A DNA stretch of 64,000 nucleotides, taken from NCBI RefSeq assembly GCF_009827595.1, contig NZ_WTYT01000003.1, positions 310,001-374,000 on the forward strand, given 5' to 3'. The translations under genes were made by a program, and so were the position numbers. Source of the stretch: Altericroceibacterium endophyticum (GTDB taxonomy: Bacteria; Pseudomonadota; Alphaproteobacteria; Sphingomonadales; Sphingomonadaceae). Numbering within the stretch: the first letter of the stretch is position 1; each line of letters begins with the position of its first letter. Positions 1 to 8,702 of the stretch are shown in pieces. The notes under the pieces were generated by a model that saw only the letters and a list, made by a program, of their open reading frames with translations, was not told the origin of the DNA and ran no database searches.

Positions 1-1
1 T

Positions 2-625
2 GTGGCAATGGCTGCTGCTCCGGCTCAGGCTGGCACCAGCAACACCGCTACCACCCAGATCACCAGCGCGGTTTCAACCGACGCAGAACCAGAAGGCGGC
101 GAACGCGAATTTCAGCAGCTGTTTGCCAGCTGGCGCGATCTTGACCGTAACAGCCCGGCCGGTGAAGCACCGAGCCCCAAGATCTCCGTTCCCTCCCGCA
201 TGCCGGTAGAAGGGTTCACCCTCACCAGCGGTTACGGGATGCGTAACCACCCGGTTCTGCGCAAACGCGCCCGTCACAATGGTGTCGACCTCGCGGCGAC
301 CCGCGGTACGCCGGTCTATGCGACGGCTGACGGCTTGATCGCCCGAGCCTTCCGCTTCGGTTCCTATGGCAATTATGTGCAGATCGAACATGGCGGCGAC
401 CTGCAGACACGTTACGCTCACCTTCAATCCTACACTGTGCATGCCGGTGAGCGCGTCCATAAGGGCGATCTGATCGGCTATGTCGGTTCCACTGGTCGCT
501 CAACCGGTCCGCATCTTCATTATGAAGTGCGCGTTGCCGGTGAACCGGTCGATCCGCGGCCTTATATGGTGTCGACCGATCTGGCGCTGGTGGAAGGCCC
601 CGGCGGACAGGGCGGCCCCGAATAA
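2..625 (+). CDS. M23 family peptidase, 5' end cut by window
   Basis: Zinc metallopeptidase of the M23 (LytM/peptidoglycan endopeptidase) family, predicted periplasmic. The C-terminal half is a full LytM domain: the first zinc-ligand motif HNGVD, the YAHL segment, and the HLHYE motif are all present, followed by the usual PVDPRPY tail. The visible N-terminus begins with the end of an Ala-rich signal-peptide-like stretch (AMAAAPAQAG), and the first in-frame start I can see is a GTG at position 2. The true start is therefore probably upstream of the window, and the protein is likely longer than the 207 residues seen. With HxxxD and HxH intact it should be catalytically active rather than a degenerate amidase activator. 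The exact substrate is unknown. A clean rho-independent terminator follows. Confidence 0.88.
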   Translation: MAMAAAPAQAGTSNTATTQITSAVSTDAEPEGGEREFQQLFASWRDLDRNSPAGEAPSPKISVPSRMPVEGFTLTSGYGMRNHPVLRKRARHNGVDLAATRGTPVYATADGLIARAFRFGSYGNYVQIEHGGDLQTRYAHLQSYTVHAGERVHKGDLIGYVGSTGRSTGPHLHYEVRVAGEPVDPRPYMVSTDLALVEGPGGQGGPE

Positions 626-651
626 GAGACTGCTGAAATCCAGGCGATATG

Positions 652-679
652 AAAAAGGGCGGTTGCAACCGCCCTTTTT
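652..679 (+). terminator. Rho-independent terminator after the M23 gene
   Basis: A perfect inverted repeat GGGCGGTTGCAACCGCCC is flanked by five A on the left and five T on the right. The stem begins about 30 bases after the M23 stop codon. Because both flanks are A/T runs it could work in both directions and also insulate the 3' end of galU, whose stop is at 776. Confidence 0.9.
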
Positions 680-775
680 CATATCTGCTGCGTAGGCAAT
701 TATGTGCCCTGTGACTATTTGCCTGGTGACGTGCCGCCTGTTTGAGAGCCCGTCAGAGGAAGTTGGCCTAGCAGC

Positions 776-1651
776 TCAGTCGCCGAGCATTTCTTTCAGA
801 ACTCTGCGCACATCCGCGCCCATATCTTCGCGCTCCAGCGCCAGAGCGATCGTGGCTTCGATAAAGCCTATTTTGCTGCCGCAATCGAACCGGCGCCCCT
901 GAAAGGTAACCGCGTTGAAAGGCTGATTGCCGATCATCTTGGCCATGGCGTCGGTCAGCTGGATTTCTCCGCCAGCGCCTTTGCCCTGCGTTTCGAGCGT
1001 GCGCATGACTTCGGATTGGAGAATATAGCGTCCCGAGACGATCTTGTTGGACGGTGCCTGGCCCCGCGGTGGCTTTTCCACCAGGCCGCGTACTTCGGTC
1101 AGCGCGCCTGTCGTTTCACCGGGATCAATCACGCCGTAGGAGGAGACATTCTCTTCCGGCACTTCGAGCACCGAAATCAGATTTCCGCCCACCTCTTCAT
1201 AGGCTTCAACCATCTGCGCCATGCAGCCGGGTTCGCCAACCATCAGCTCATCGGGCAGGAGCACGGCAAAGGGTTCATCACCCACAATCGCGCGGGCGCA
1301 CCAGATGGCATGCCCCAGACCCATCGGAACCTGCTGCCGTACGGTGATCAAATTTCCGGGGGTGAAATGCGTGGGGTCCAAAACGGACAAGTCCTTGCCC
1401 CGGTCCCGCATCGTGGTTTCAAGTTCAAATGCAGTATCGAAATTTTCGACCAAAGCAGTCTTGCCGCGTCCGGTAACGAAAATCATCTCTTCGATGCCCG
1501 CTTCGCGCGCTTCGTCTATCGCATATTGAATAAGTGGGCGATCCACTATTGGTAGCAATTCTTTCGGTACCGCCTTGGTAGCCGGAAGAAAACGAGTGCC
1601 CAGTCCCGCTACGGGGAATACGGCTTTGCGGATCCTGCGATTATTACTCAT
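776..1651 (-). CDS. galU: UTP-glucose-1-phosphate uridylyltransferase
   Basis: Cytoplasmic nucleotidyltransferase making UDP-glucose from UTP and glucose-1-phosphate, a precursor for LPS and exopolysaccharide sugars. The 291-residue product has the nucleotide-binding loop AGLGTRFLPATK near residues 15-26 followed by PKELLP, and the late DCGSKIGFIEAT segment typical of GalU. The start was set at MSNNRR because homologues begin about ten residues before the AGLGTR loop. The frame is open 70 codons further upstream, but a strong promoter lies right before this ATG, so longer forms are unlikely. No Shine-Dalgarno precedes the ATG, which fits a leaderless mRNA. It is divergent from murA, both feeding envelope synthesis. 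Confidence 0.93.
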   Translation of the reverse strand: MSNNRRIRKAVFPVAGLGTRFLPATKAVPKELLPIVDRPLIQYAIDEAREAGIEEMIFVTGRGKTALVENFDTAFELETTMRDRGKDLSVLDPTHFTPGNLITVRQQVPMGLGHAIWCARAIVGDEPFAVLLPDELMVGEPGCMAQMVEAYEEVGGNLISVLEVPEENVSSYGVIDPGETTGALTEVRGLVEKPPRGQAPSNKIVSGRYILQSEVMRTLETQGKGAGGEIQLTDAMAKMIGNQPFNAVTFQGRRFDCGSKIGFIEATIALALEREDMGADVRRVLKEMLGD

Positions 1652-1661
1652 GTTGCGATGC

Positions 1662-1689
1662 ACTATAAGTTGACCATTTTTCTGGTCAA
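1662..1689 (-). promoter_or_regulatory. galU promoter, apparently leaderless
   Basis: On the minus strand a -35 box TTGACC (1689-1684) and a -10 box TATAGT (1667-1662) are separated by 16 bp. Each differs from the sigma-70 consensus at one position. Only ten bases lie between the -10 box and the galU ATG at 1651, so the predicted transcription start is 2-4 bases from the start codon. Confidence 0.65.
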
Positions 1690-1690
1690 C
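1669..1690. repeat. Perfect inverted repeat in galU/murA intergenic region
   Basis: Arms GTTGACCA and TGGTCAAC pair perfectly over 8 bp around a 6-base T-rich centre. The repeat covers the galU -35 box and most of the spacer, a position suited to a regulator binding site. It could alternatively form a hairpin if transcribed from further upstream on the murA side. Confidence 0.6.
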
Positions 1691-1733
1691 CGCTGACTTG
1701 TCCGATGCCATAAAACCTTTAGATGGTTGTTCG

Positions 1734-3014
1734 ATGGACAAAATTATTATTCGAGGCGGCAATCGTCTCTCCGGCACGATTCCTATTTCAGGCGCCAAGA
1801 ATGCAGCGCTCACGCTGATCCCTTGTGCTTTGCTGACCGACGAACCGTTAACGCTGCGCAATTTGCCTCGGCTGGCTGATATTGACGGTTTTCAGCATCT
1901 GATGACCCAGTTTGGCGTATCGGTTGCGATTGCCGGTCATCGGCCGGAAGATTTTGGCCGCGTTGTCACGCTGCAGGCCACCCGCCTGACATCCACCGTG
2001 GCGCCGTATGATCTGGTGCGCAAAATGCGCGCATCGATTCTGGTGCTGGGCCCGCTTCTGGCCCGCGCCGGTGAGGCGACGGTTTCGCTGCCGGGTGGCT
2101 GCGCCATCGGCAACCGTCCGATCGATTTGCATCTGAAGGCGCTGGAGGCGTTTGGCGCGGAAATTGAACTGGCGCAGGGATATGTGCGGGCTGTTGCTCC
2201 CGATGGAGGATTGCCGGGCGGTGATTTCGATTTTCCCGTCGTTTCTGTCGGCGCGACCGAAAATGCCTTGATGGCGGCTGTGCTGGCAAAGGGCACTTCA
2301 CGCCTCAGCAATGCCGCGCGCGAACCCGAGATCGTCGATCTGTGCAATCTGCTCTGCGCGATGGGGGCTGAGATCGAAGGCATCGGATCATCTGAACTGG
2401 TGGTTCATGGCGTTCCCCGGCTCAATGGGGCGACGTATAAGGTCATGCCTGACCGGATCGAAGCTGGCTCCTACGCCTGCGCGGCGGCGATCACGGGCGG
2501 TTCGGTGCGGCTGGAAGGCGCGCGAGCGGATGAGATGTCGGCCACTTTGCATGCTTTGCGCAACGCCGGTGTGACGGTCGAAAGTGATGCCAAGGGCATT
2601 TCGGTTGAGGTGCATGGTCCGCTTAAGCCGGTCAATTTGTCGACCGCGCCCTATCCCGGCTTCGCCACCGATATGCAGGCGCAATTGATGGCTCTGTTGT
2701 GCCGTGCAGAAGGCGCCAGCGTGCTGACAGAAACGATTTTTGAAAATCGTTACATGCATGTGCCCGAGCTTAATCGCATGGGGGCAAATATCGAAACATC
2801 CGGCCGCACAGCGATCGTGCATGGGGTGGAGGCGCTCACGGGGGCTGAGGTCATGGCAACCGATCTGCGCGCATCGATGAGCCTCGTTATCGCCGGATTG
2901 GCCGCAGAAGGGGAGACGCAGGTTCACCGCCTTTATCACCTTGATCGGGGTTATGAACGGCTCGAAGAAAAACTGGCACTGCTTGGCGCGGATATTGAAC
3001 GGGTCGGCGGGTAG
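1734..3014 (+). CDS. murA: UDP-N-acetylglucosamine 1-carboxyvinyltransferase
   Basis: First committed enzyme of peptidoglycan synthesis, transferring enolpyruvate from PEP to UDP-GlcNAc in the cytoplasm. The 426-residue length is normal for MurA. Lys22 lies in the GAKNAAL motif, and the catalytic Cys that is the fosfomycin target is present at about residue 123 in GGCAIG, so this is the Cys rather than the Asp (resistant) form. I took the ATG at 1734, which gives the conserved MDKIIIRGG start; the frame is open 12 codons further up. No obvious Shine-Dalgarno is visible. It is divergent from galU with 82 bp between start codons. Confidence 0.95.
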   Translation: MDKIIIRGGNRLSGTIPISGAKNAALTLIPCALLTDEPLTLRNLPRLADIDGFQHLMTQFGVSVAIAGHRPEDFGRVVTLQATRLTSTVAPYDLVRKMRASILVLGPLLARAGEATVSLPGGCAIGNRPIDLHLKALEAFGAEIELAQGYVRAVAPDGGLPGGDFDFPVVSVGATENALMAAVLAKGTSRLSNAAREPEIVDLCNLLCAMGAEIEGIGSSELVVHGVPRLNGATYKVMPDRIEAGSYACAAAITGGSVRLEGARADEMSATLHALRNAGVTVESDAKGISVEVHGPLKPVNLSTAPYPGFATDMQAQLMALLCRAEGASVLTETIFENRYMHVPELNRMGANIETSGRTAIVHGVEALTGAEVMATDLRASMSLVIAGLAAEGETQVHRLYHLDRGYERLEEKLALLGADIERVGG

Positions 3015-3019
3015 GCTCC

Positions 3020-3044
3020 GGACCTTTCTGCAATCCTGATCGTT
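3020..3044 (+). promoter_or_regulatory. Candidate EcfG-type stress promoter
   Basis: GGACC, then exactly 16 bases, then CGTT. The alphaproteobacterial general-stress sigma factor EcfG recognises GGAAC-N16/17-CGTT, so this differs at one base. It lies just past the murA stop and about 30 bases before the ATG of the small protein at 3075. Confidence 0.45.
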
Positions 3045-3074
3045 GGTCGGGAAAGAACGAAAGGAAGTTTTATC

Positions 3075-3314
3075 ATGGGTTTGCTTAAACTCGCTGCACT
3101 CGGAACGCTCGGCTATGTCGGGTATAAATATTACGAGAAGAACAAGGATGGCGGTGCTGCCTATGCTGAAGGGCAGGGCAGCAATTCCAACTTCTCCAAT
3201 GTGCGTGATTCCGGCCCCAATGCCATGCGCGACAAGCCGGCACGTTCATGGAATGAAGCCGATGAAGATTCGGATCAGAGCTTCCCGGCCAGCGATCCGC
3301 CTGCCAATTACTGA
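3075..3314 (+). CDS. Small conserved protein with SFPASDPP tail
   Basis: 79-residue protein with an N-terminal hydrophobic stretch of about 16 residues (MGLLKLAALGTLGYVGYKYY), then a polar Gly/Asn/Ser-rich middle and an acidic C-terminus with the motif DSDQSFPASDPP. I recall this SFPASDPP tail in short proteins of unknown function in alphaproteobacteria, often in stress-related sets, but cannot name a family with certainty. The N-terminus could be a membrane anchor. The ATG has a good Shine-Dalgarno (AAGGAAG). An EcfG-like promoter lies just upstream and a bidirectional terminator just downstream, so it appears to be a monocistronic, probably stress-induced gene. Function unknown. Confidence 0.75.
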   Translation: MGLLKLAALGTLGYVGYKYYEKNKDGGAAYAEGQGSNSNFSNVRDSGPNAMRDKPARSWNEADEDSDQSFPASDPPANY

Positions 3315-3345
3315 TGGGCACGGAGCGATCTGCTCCATCTAAATC

Positions 3346-3386
3346 AAAAAAGGTGGAAGACTGGGTTTAGCCTTCCACCTTTTTTT
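3346..3386. terminator. Bidirectional terminator
   Basis: Stem GGTGGAAG / CTTCCACC (3352-3359 with 3372-3379) with six A on the left and seven T on the right. It ends the small stress gene on the plus strand and the phaB-RHH unit on the minus strand; the RHH stop codon sits inside the loop. Confidence 0.88.
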
Positions 3387-3630
3387 GTGCCTGTTCCGCC
3401 AATAGCTGGCTCAGCAACCAGATCCGGATGGCTCCGGCCAGGCCGGGCGGTACGTCTGAGTCGAGCCGCTGCCGGTCAATTCGCGCGACCAAGGCATTCA
3501 GGGGTACGTTTTCGGCCAAGGCGGCCCGTTTCAAGGCATCCCAGTAAATCGGTTCAAGACTGATAGACGTCTTGTGCCCGGCGATTTCAACCGACCGTTT
3601 GACGGGGGGATGATACGAATCACCGGACAC
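3367..3630 (-). CDS. Ribbon-helix-helix domain protein downstream of phaB
   Basis: Small DNA-binding-type protein with the RHH_4 pattern: KRSVEIAGHKTSISLEPIYW supplies the strand and first helix, and LNALVARIDRQR the second helix, followed by a PGLAGAIRIWLL helix. The start is set at a GTG (87 residues) because AAGGA lies 7 bases before it and overlaps the phaB stop. ATG codons at 3663 or 3699 would lie inside phaB and lack a ribosome site. The tight coupling to phaB suggests co-expression. In this family many members are transcriptional regulators, so a role in PHB gene control or autoregulation is an inference only. Confidence 0.72.
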   Translation of the reverse strand: MSGDSYHPPVKRSVEIAGHKTSISLEPIYWDALKRAALAENVPLNALVARIDRQRLDSDVPPGLAGAIRIWLLSQLLAEQAQKKVEG

Positions 3631-3640
3631 CTGGCCGTCC

Positions 3641-4363
3641 TTAATACATGTGCTGTCCGCCATTGATCGACATGGTCGATCCGGTGACGAAGCCAGCATC
3701 TTCGCCGCAGAGATAGGCTACGCCGCGCGCGATTTCCTCTGCCTGACCAAGGCGGCCCACCGGAATGCGAGCGACGATCTTTTCCAGAACATTTTCCGGC
3801 ACCGCGGCAACCATGTCGGTGTCGATATAGCCCGGGGCGATAGCGTTCACTGTAACCCCGAATTTCGCGCCTTCCTGGGCCAGGGCCTTGGTGAAACCGT
3901 GAATGCCGCTTTTGGCTGCGGCGTAATTGACCTGTCCATACTGACCGGCCTGACCGTTGATGGAGCCGATATTGACGATGCGGCCCCACTTACGCTCCCG
4001 CATTCCGGGGAAGCAGGCCTTGGCCATGTTGAAGCAGCCACCGAGATTGATGCGGATGACATCATCCCAATCCTGATGCGTCATTCGGGAAATGGTGCCG
4101 TCACGTGTGATCCCGGCATTGTTCACCAGCACTTCAATGGGGCCGAGTTCTGCGGCAACTTTGGTGCAGCCTTCCTGCGCGGCTTCGAAATCACCCACAT
4201 CCCATTTATACGCGGGAATGCCGGTCTCCTCGGTGAAGGCGCGTGCCTTATCGTCATTGCCTGCATAATTGGCGGCAACGGTAAAACCGTTTTCTTTCAG
4301 CTTCACGCTGATGGCTGCCCCTATGCCTCTGGTTCCGCCGGTAACGATTGCAACACGAGCCAT
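3641..4363 (-). CDS. phaB: Acetoacetyl-CoA reductase
   Basis: NADPH-dependent short-chain dehydrogenase reducing acetoacetyl-CoA to (R)-3-hydroxybutyryl-CoA, the monomer for polyhydroxybutyrate. The 240 residues contain the TGGTRGIG dinucleotide-binding motif near residues 7-14, the NNAG motif, catalytic Ser in the VNIGSINGQAGQ segment, and the YAAAK catalytic pair. The C-terminal TGSTMSINGGQHMY is typical of PhaB rather than FabG. The start MARVAIVTGG was chosen over an upstream frame extension of 12 codons. phaA and phaC are not beside it; the depolymerase phaZ is 20 kb away. The RHH gene follows directly. Confidence 0.9.
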   Translation of the reverse strand: MARVAIVTGGTRGIGAAISVKLKENGFTVAANYAGNDDKARAFTEETGIPAYKWDVGDFEAAQEGCTKVAAELGPIEVLVNNAGITRDGTISRMTHQDWDDVIRINLGGCFNMAKACFPGMRERKWGRIVNIGSINGQAGQYGQVNYAAAKSGIHGFTKALAQEGAKFGVTVNAIAPGYIDTDMVAAVPENVLEKIVARIPVGRLGQAEEIARGVAYLCGEDAGFVTGSTMSINGGQHMY

Positions 4364-4515
4364 TCGCAAAGTACTCCCATAAAGTGGATCTGGCTTCATT
4401 GAGAAGCTAGGGAAAACCTATGCGCGAAGTCCCTTTTACGCAAAGGGAAAGGCCGCCTGATTCAAAGACTGTGTTGAATTTTGAGACCAGCGGACGTTCA
4501 CATCCGGCTGAATGA

Positions 4516-5280
4516 TCAGAAGCGGAATTGCGTACCGATATAAACGGCCTGGCTATCCAGCTGATCCGTGTCGGCAAGCGGGCTCAACCGGTCACGATCC
4601 TGCGAATAGCGAACACCCGCCGTGACATTGAGATTGCGCGTCACACGATAGCTGCCGCCCAGATCAACGCTCTGGCCACCCAGTGCTTCAATCGTGTTCT
4701 TGCTTACGCCAGCATTTTCTTTTTCGTCCAGCGCGATGCGGGCTGCAAACCGGCTCGGCTTGTCCTTATCCGTTGTGCTGGGTTTGAAAGCCGCAAGATC
4801 AGGGATCTGCACATCGGCAAGATTCTTGACCAGCGGTTTTTCGTTCTGGGCAAAGCTCTTATAACCGCGCGACAGGCCCAGATTATAACGCGTGGGCGCA
4901 ATCTGAACATCTCTTTCGGATGCGACCTGTTCCTTGGCCGCGGCAATCGAGGAGTGAACCGAAATGGCCCGCGCGGTCTGTTCATCCACGCGAATCGCCA
5001 CCGTTACCGGCCGGCTGCTGCGTTCGGTAACGCCAGCAGGCGTGAAGCGCATCATGCGCCCTTTGCCGCTGCTGCGTTCGGAAATGAACTGCGCCAGCTT
5101 CTGATCAATCGATGCGGGAGTGAAGGAAGCGAAGCTGCCGCGTGCCGCCAGACTGACCACATTGGAATTCAGCGAATCAACGGCGAGGCTGGCTGTAGGA
5201 ACGGCAATTACGCCAAGCACACCTGCCGCGAGCAGGGGGACGGCAAAGCCGCGCCAGGTCCTGTTCCGCTTGTGTGTCAT
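4516..5280 (-). CDS. Exported protein with outer-membrane-like C-terminus
   Basis: 254-residue protein that I do not recognise. It has a signal peptide (basic MTHKRNRTWR then a hydrophobic Ala/Val/Gly stretch) and a middle region rich in Ser, Thr and Ala with no obvious domain. The last 60 residues alternate polar and hydrophobic residues (YRVTRNLNVTAGVRYSQ) and end in TQFRF. A terminal Phe after amphipathic strands is the signature of a beta-barrel protein recognised by the BAM complex, but about 60 residues would give only a few strands. It could be a small outer-membrane protein, a periplasmic beta-rich protein, or one piece of a multimer. Start at ATG 5280; 9 further in-frame codons upstream are considered unlikely. 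Confidence 0.7.
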   Translation of the reverse strand: MTHKRNRTWRGFAVPLLAAGVLGVIAVPTASLAVDSLNSNVVSLAARGSFASFTPASIDQKLAQFISERSSGKGRMMRFTPAGVTERSSRPVTVAIRVDEQTARAISVHSSIAAAKEQVASERDVQIAPTRYNLGLSRGYKSFAQNEKPLVKNLADVQIPDLAAFKPSTTDKDKPSRFAARIALDEKENAGVSKNTIEALGGQSVDLGGSYRVTRNLNVTAGVRYSQDRDRLSPLADTDQLDSQAVYIGTQFRF

Positions 5281-5693
5281 GATCTTTCGAATCGCCCCTA
5301 ATTCCAATGCAACACCCCAAATCAGAGCATTGCGACTCTTAACCCATTCTTAGCAGAGAAATATGAATATAATTCTTCAGCTAGTGCATGTGTTTTCGCG
5401 CAAGATATGGTGATTGTATAGAGAAGATTTGGAAATTGCGAAAAAATCATCTGGCTGTTGCCATTTATACACAGGCCGGGTTTCTGCGTGCTTGCTTTCC
5501 GCGATTCCGTGAATCCTCACCGTGTTTGCGCAGCCTTCGGTTAAGGGGTTATTCAGCGCCATAATGGCCTGAGTTTGCGGCATTGGGCAAGGGCTGAAAA
5601 TTCCCGCGATATATCCCGCGACCTTGCCGCAAAATCTGCGGTGGTTATAGAGGCCCCAAAGGGCAGCTGCCCGCGATACGAACAGGACCGAGC
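5281..5693. other. Intergenic region between divergent genes
   Basis: About 410 bases without a convincing gene. The left part, next to the exported protein on the minus strand, is unusually A/T-rich for this window and probably carries that gene's promoter. The right part holds a candidate promoter for the DUF3576 lipoprotein. I see no tRNA, stable RNA fold or repeat. Confidence 0.6.
5624..5651 (+). promoter_or_regulatory. Candidate sigma-70 promoter for DUF3576-leuS unit
   Basis: TTGCCG, 16-bp spacer, TATAGA. Four of six bases match consensus in each box. Predicted start of transcription is near 5658, about 35 bases before the ATG at 5694. Confidence 0.4.
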
Positions 5694-6152
5694 ATGGCAC
5701 ATTCATATTCCTCCCTCCGCATGAAGAAGGCCGGGCAGTTTGCTGCTCTGGGTGTTCTGGCCGCATTGTTGAGCGCCTGTGGTGGCGGCAACAAACGTCC
5801 GCAAGCGGATGTCGCCGCCGCGCAGGTCACGACCATTGGCGTCAATTCCTATCTCTGGCGCGCCAGTCTCGAAACGCTGTCTTTTGCATCCTTGACGCAG
5901 GCGGACAGTGCCGGCGGCGTGATTGTGACCGATTGGTATTCGCAGCCGGAAAATCCGACAGAACGCGTGAAGCTGACCGTGACCATTCTCGATCAGGATC
6001 TGCGCGCGGATGCGCTGCGTGTGTCGGCCGCGCGGCAAGTGCTGCAGGGCGGAAACTGGGTCGCGGCGCCGGTGCAGGCGGCCACGGTGCAGAAGCTGGA
6101 AGATATTATCCTGACCAAGGCCCGCGATTTGCGCCGTTCGGCCATTGGCTGA
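5694..6152 (+). CDS. DUF3576 lipoprotein
   Basis: 152-residue predicted lipoprotein: a basic N-terminus, a hydrophobic core, then the lipobox LLSAC, so the mature protein would start at Cys29 followed by GGG. The mature part (VNSYLWRASLETLSFASLTQADSAG onward, reported here in fragments: VNSYLWRASLETL, WYSQPENPTERVKL) matches my memory of the alphaproteobacterial DUF3576 family, whose members usually sit directly upstream of leuS, exactly as here. Function is not established; the neighbourhood (leuS-lptE-holA) and lipidation suggest an envelope role. ATG at 5694 used; an ATG at 5721 is the alternative. The gap to leuS is 24 bases, so they are probably cotranscribed. Confidence 0.85.
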   Translation: MAHSYSSLRMKKAGQFAALGVLAALLSACGGGNKRPQADVAAAQVTTIGVNSYLWRASLETLSFASLTQADSAGGVIVTDWYSQPENPTERVKLTVTILDQDLRADALRVSAARQVLQGGNWVAAPVQAATVQKLEDIILTKARDLRRSAIG

Positions 6153-6176
6153 TTGCTTGAACTAAGGGGCAGGTAA

Positions 6177-8702
6177 GTGAACGAGACACGTTTCGATCCG
6201 TCGCAGGTCGACGGGCGCTGGCAGCGCGCATGGGACAAACAGGATTGTTTCCGTGCGGACAGCAACAGCGCCAAGCCGAAAAGCTATGTGCTGGAGATGT
6301 TCCCCTATCCCTCCGGGCGCATCCATATCGGCCATGTCCGCAATTACACGATGGGTGACGTGCTCGCGCGCTATAAACGGATGACGGGCCATGAAGTGCT
6401 CCATCCGATGGGCTGGGACGCCTTCGGCATGCCGGCCGAAAATGCCGCAATGGAAAAGAAGGTCCATCCCGGCGAATGGACTTATCAGAATATCGAAAAC
6501 ATGAAGGCGCAATTGAAGCGTCTTGGCTTCGCGCTCGACTGGAGCCGCGAGCTGGCGACCTGCAGCCCCGATTATTACGGGCACGAGCAGGCGCTGTTTC
6601 TCGATTTCTACGAATCGGGTCTCGTCTATCGCAAGGAAAGCGCGGTCAATTGGGACCCGGTCGACCAGACCGTGCTCGCGAATGAGCAGGTGATCGACGG
6701 GCGCGGCTGGCGTTCGGGCGCGCTGGTGGAAAAGCGCAAGCTTAGCCAGTGGTTCCTCAAGATCACGCAATTTGCCGAGGAACTGCTGGATGGTCTCGGC
6801 AGTCTCCAGAACTGGCCGGAAAAGGTCCGGCTGATGCAGGAAAACTGGATCGGCAAGAGCAGCGGCCTGCAATTCCGCTTCGATCTGTCCGATGGCGGCG
6901 ATGTGGAGGTGTACTCCACCCGGCCCGACACGATTTATGGCGCGAGCTTTGTCGCGGTTGCGGCCGATCATCCGATCGCGCAGGCGGTCGCAGAGAAGAA
7001 TGCCGATGCGCAGGACTTTATCGAGCAATGCCGCGCTGGCGGGACTACGGCGGAAGAGCTGGAAACAGCGGAAAAGCTGGGTTTTGATACGGGCATCACG
7101 GCGAAGCATCCCTTCACCGGGGCCGCGCTGCCGGTCTATATCGCCAATTTCGTGCTGATGGATTACGGCACCGGCGCAGTGATGGCGGTGCCGGGCCATG
7201 ATCAGCGCGACTTTGAATTCGCCACCAAATATGGCTTGCCGATCCCGCGCGTCGTCGCGCCTTCCGCCGCAGAAGCGGACAAGCCTTTCGACGGTGAAGC
7301 CGAGAGCGGCGACGGCGTGCTGGTCAATTCGGGCGAGCTTGACGGCATGAGCGTGGCCGAGGCCAAGGCACTCGTCATTTCGCGTGCCGAAAGTGAAGGC
7401 TGGGGCGAAGGCAAGACTGTCTGGCGGCTGCGCGACTGGGGCGTTTCGCGCCAGCGTTACTGGGGCACGCCGATCCCCTTCGTCCATTGCGACAGCTGCG
7501 GCGTGGTGCCGGTGCCCAAGGATCAGCTGCCGGTTAAACTGCCCGAAGATGTCGATGTCTCGATCCCGGGCAATCCACTGGAGCGTCATCCGACCTGGAA
7601 GCACACGAGCTGCCCCAAATGCGGCGGTGCTGCGCAGCGTGAGACCGACACGCTGGACACCTTCGCTGACAGTTCGTGGTATTTCATCCGCTTTGCCAGC
7701 CAGCCGAAGGACAAACCCTTCGACCCAGCAGAAGCCGCGGCCTGGTTGCCGGTGAATCAATATATCGGCGGGATCGAACATGCGATTCTGCATCTGCTCT
7801 ATGCCCGTTTCTGGACTCGTGCCTTGAAGCATGTCGGCATGCTGGACGTCAGCGAACCTTTCGCCCAGCTTTTCACCCAGGGCATGGTCACGCATGAGAC
7901 CTATTCGCGGAAGAGCGCTGAAAATGGTCAGCCGGTCTATTACAGCCCGGCGGAAGTGGACCGGACAGGTGAAGGCGCAACATTGAAGGCGGATGGTCAG
8001 CCGGTCGAAATCGGCCGCGTGATCAAGATGTCCAAGTCGAAAAAGAACGTCGTCGATCCCGATCAGATCGTCGATCTGTATGGCGCAGATGCCGTGCGCT
8101 GGTTCATGCTGTCCGACAGCCCGCCAGAACGCGATTTGCCTTGGTCTGAAGCCGGAATTGAAGGCTGCTCGCGGTTCGTTCAGCGTCTGTGGCGCCTGTT
8201 CGCGCAATATGATGCGGCTGCCGAAGGCGAAGACAAGGCGCTCGCGCGCAAGACCCACCAGACTGTCGCCGCAGTGGCCGAGGATATTGAAGGCCTGTCC
8301 TTCAACAAGGCCGTGGCGCGCATCTATGAGCTGACAGGCGCGGTGGAGAAGGCCAAGCCGTCCGCCAGCCGCAGCGAGGCTATTCGTTCCATCCTGCTGC
8401 TGATCGCGCCAATGATGCCGCATCTGGCCGAAGAAGGCTGGGCGCAGATGGGCGACGGTGCGCTGGTTGCCGAAGCGAGCTGGCCCGCAGTGGATGAAGC
8501 GCTGCTCGTGGATGACGAAGTCACCATCGCCGTGCAGGTGAAGGGCAAGCTGCGCGATACGCTGACCGTGGCCAAGGGCATGCCGAAGGATGAGCTCGAA
8601 GCGCTTGCACTGGCGAGCGAGAAGGTTCAGCGTTCAATCGATGGAGCAGCTATCCGCAAGGTGATCGTAGTGCCCGACCGATTGGTGAATATCGTCATAT
8701 GA
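6177..8702 (+). CDS. leuS: Leucyl-tRNA synthetase
   Basis: Class Ia aminoacyl-tRNA synthetase charging tRNA-Leu in the cytoplasm. At 841 residues it is a normal bacterial length. HIGH is intact at residues 50-53 ([14 protein letters not shown]) and KMSKS at about 617-621. Between them lie the CP1 editing domain ([18 protein letters not shown]) and the zinc-like CDSCG / CPKCG insert. The start is a GTG at 6177, preceded by an AGGGG-type ribosome site; homologues begin MNETRFDP-like. The stop overlaps the start of lptE by ATGA, so leuS, lptE and holA are translationally coupled. Confidence 0.97.
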   Translation: MNETRFDPSQVDGRWQRAWDKQDCFRADSNSAKPKSYVLEMFPYPSGRIHIGHVRNYTMGDVLARYKRMTGHEVLHPMGWDAFGMPAENAAMEKKVHPGEWTYQNIENMKAQLKRLGFALDWSRELATCSPDYYGHEQALFLDFYESGLVYRKESAVNWDPVDQTVLANEQVIDGRGWRSGALVEKRKLSQWFLKITQFAEELLDGLGSLQNWPEKVRLMQENWIGKSSGLQFRFDLSDGGDVEVYSTRPDTIYGASFVAVAADHPIAQAVAEKNADAQDFIEQCRAGGTTAEELETAEKLGFDTGITAKHPFTGAALPVYIANFVLMDYGTGAVMAVPGHDQRDFEFATKYGLPIPRVVAPSAAEADKPFDGEAESGDGVLVNSGELDGMSVAEAKALVISRAESEGWGEGKTVWRLRDWGVSRQRYWGTPIPFVHCDSCGVVPVPKDQLPVKLPEDVDVSIPGNPLERHPTWKHTSCPKCGGAAQRETDTLDTFADSSWYFIRFASQPKDKPFDPAEAAAWLPVNQYIGGIEHAILHLLYARFWTRALKHVGMLDVSEPFAQLFTQGMVTHETYSRKSAENGQPVYYSPAEVDRTGEGATLKADGQPVEIGRVIKMSKSKKNVVDPDQIVDLYGADAVRWFMLSDSPPERDLPWSEAGIEGCSRFVQRLWRLFAQYDAAAEGEDKALARKTHQTVAAVAEDIEGLSFNKAVARIYELTGAVEKAKPSASRSEAIRSILLLIAPMMPHLAEEGWAQMGDGALVAEASWPAVDEALLVDDEVTIAVQVKGKLRDTLTVAKGMPKDELEALALASEKVQRSIDGAAIRKVIVVPDRLVNIVI

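Noticed and set aside
1652-1861. N-terminally extended GalU (up to 70 more residues)
   Set aside because: The extension would run through the galU promoter and the murA start region and is not GalU-like.
6162-8423. Minus-strand 753-codon frame opposite leuS, and a similar plus-strand one opposite ftsK (58746-60905)
   Set aside because: Both are shadow frames with His/Arg-rich composition and no motifs; the other strand carries complete leuS and ftsK.
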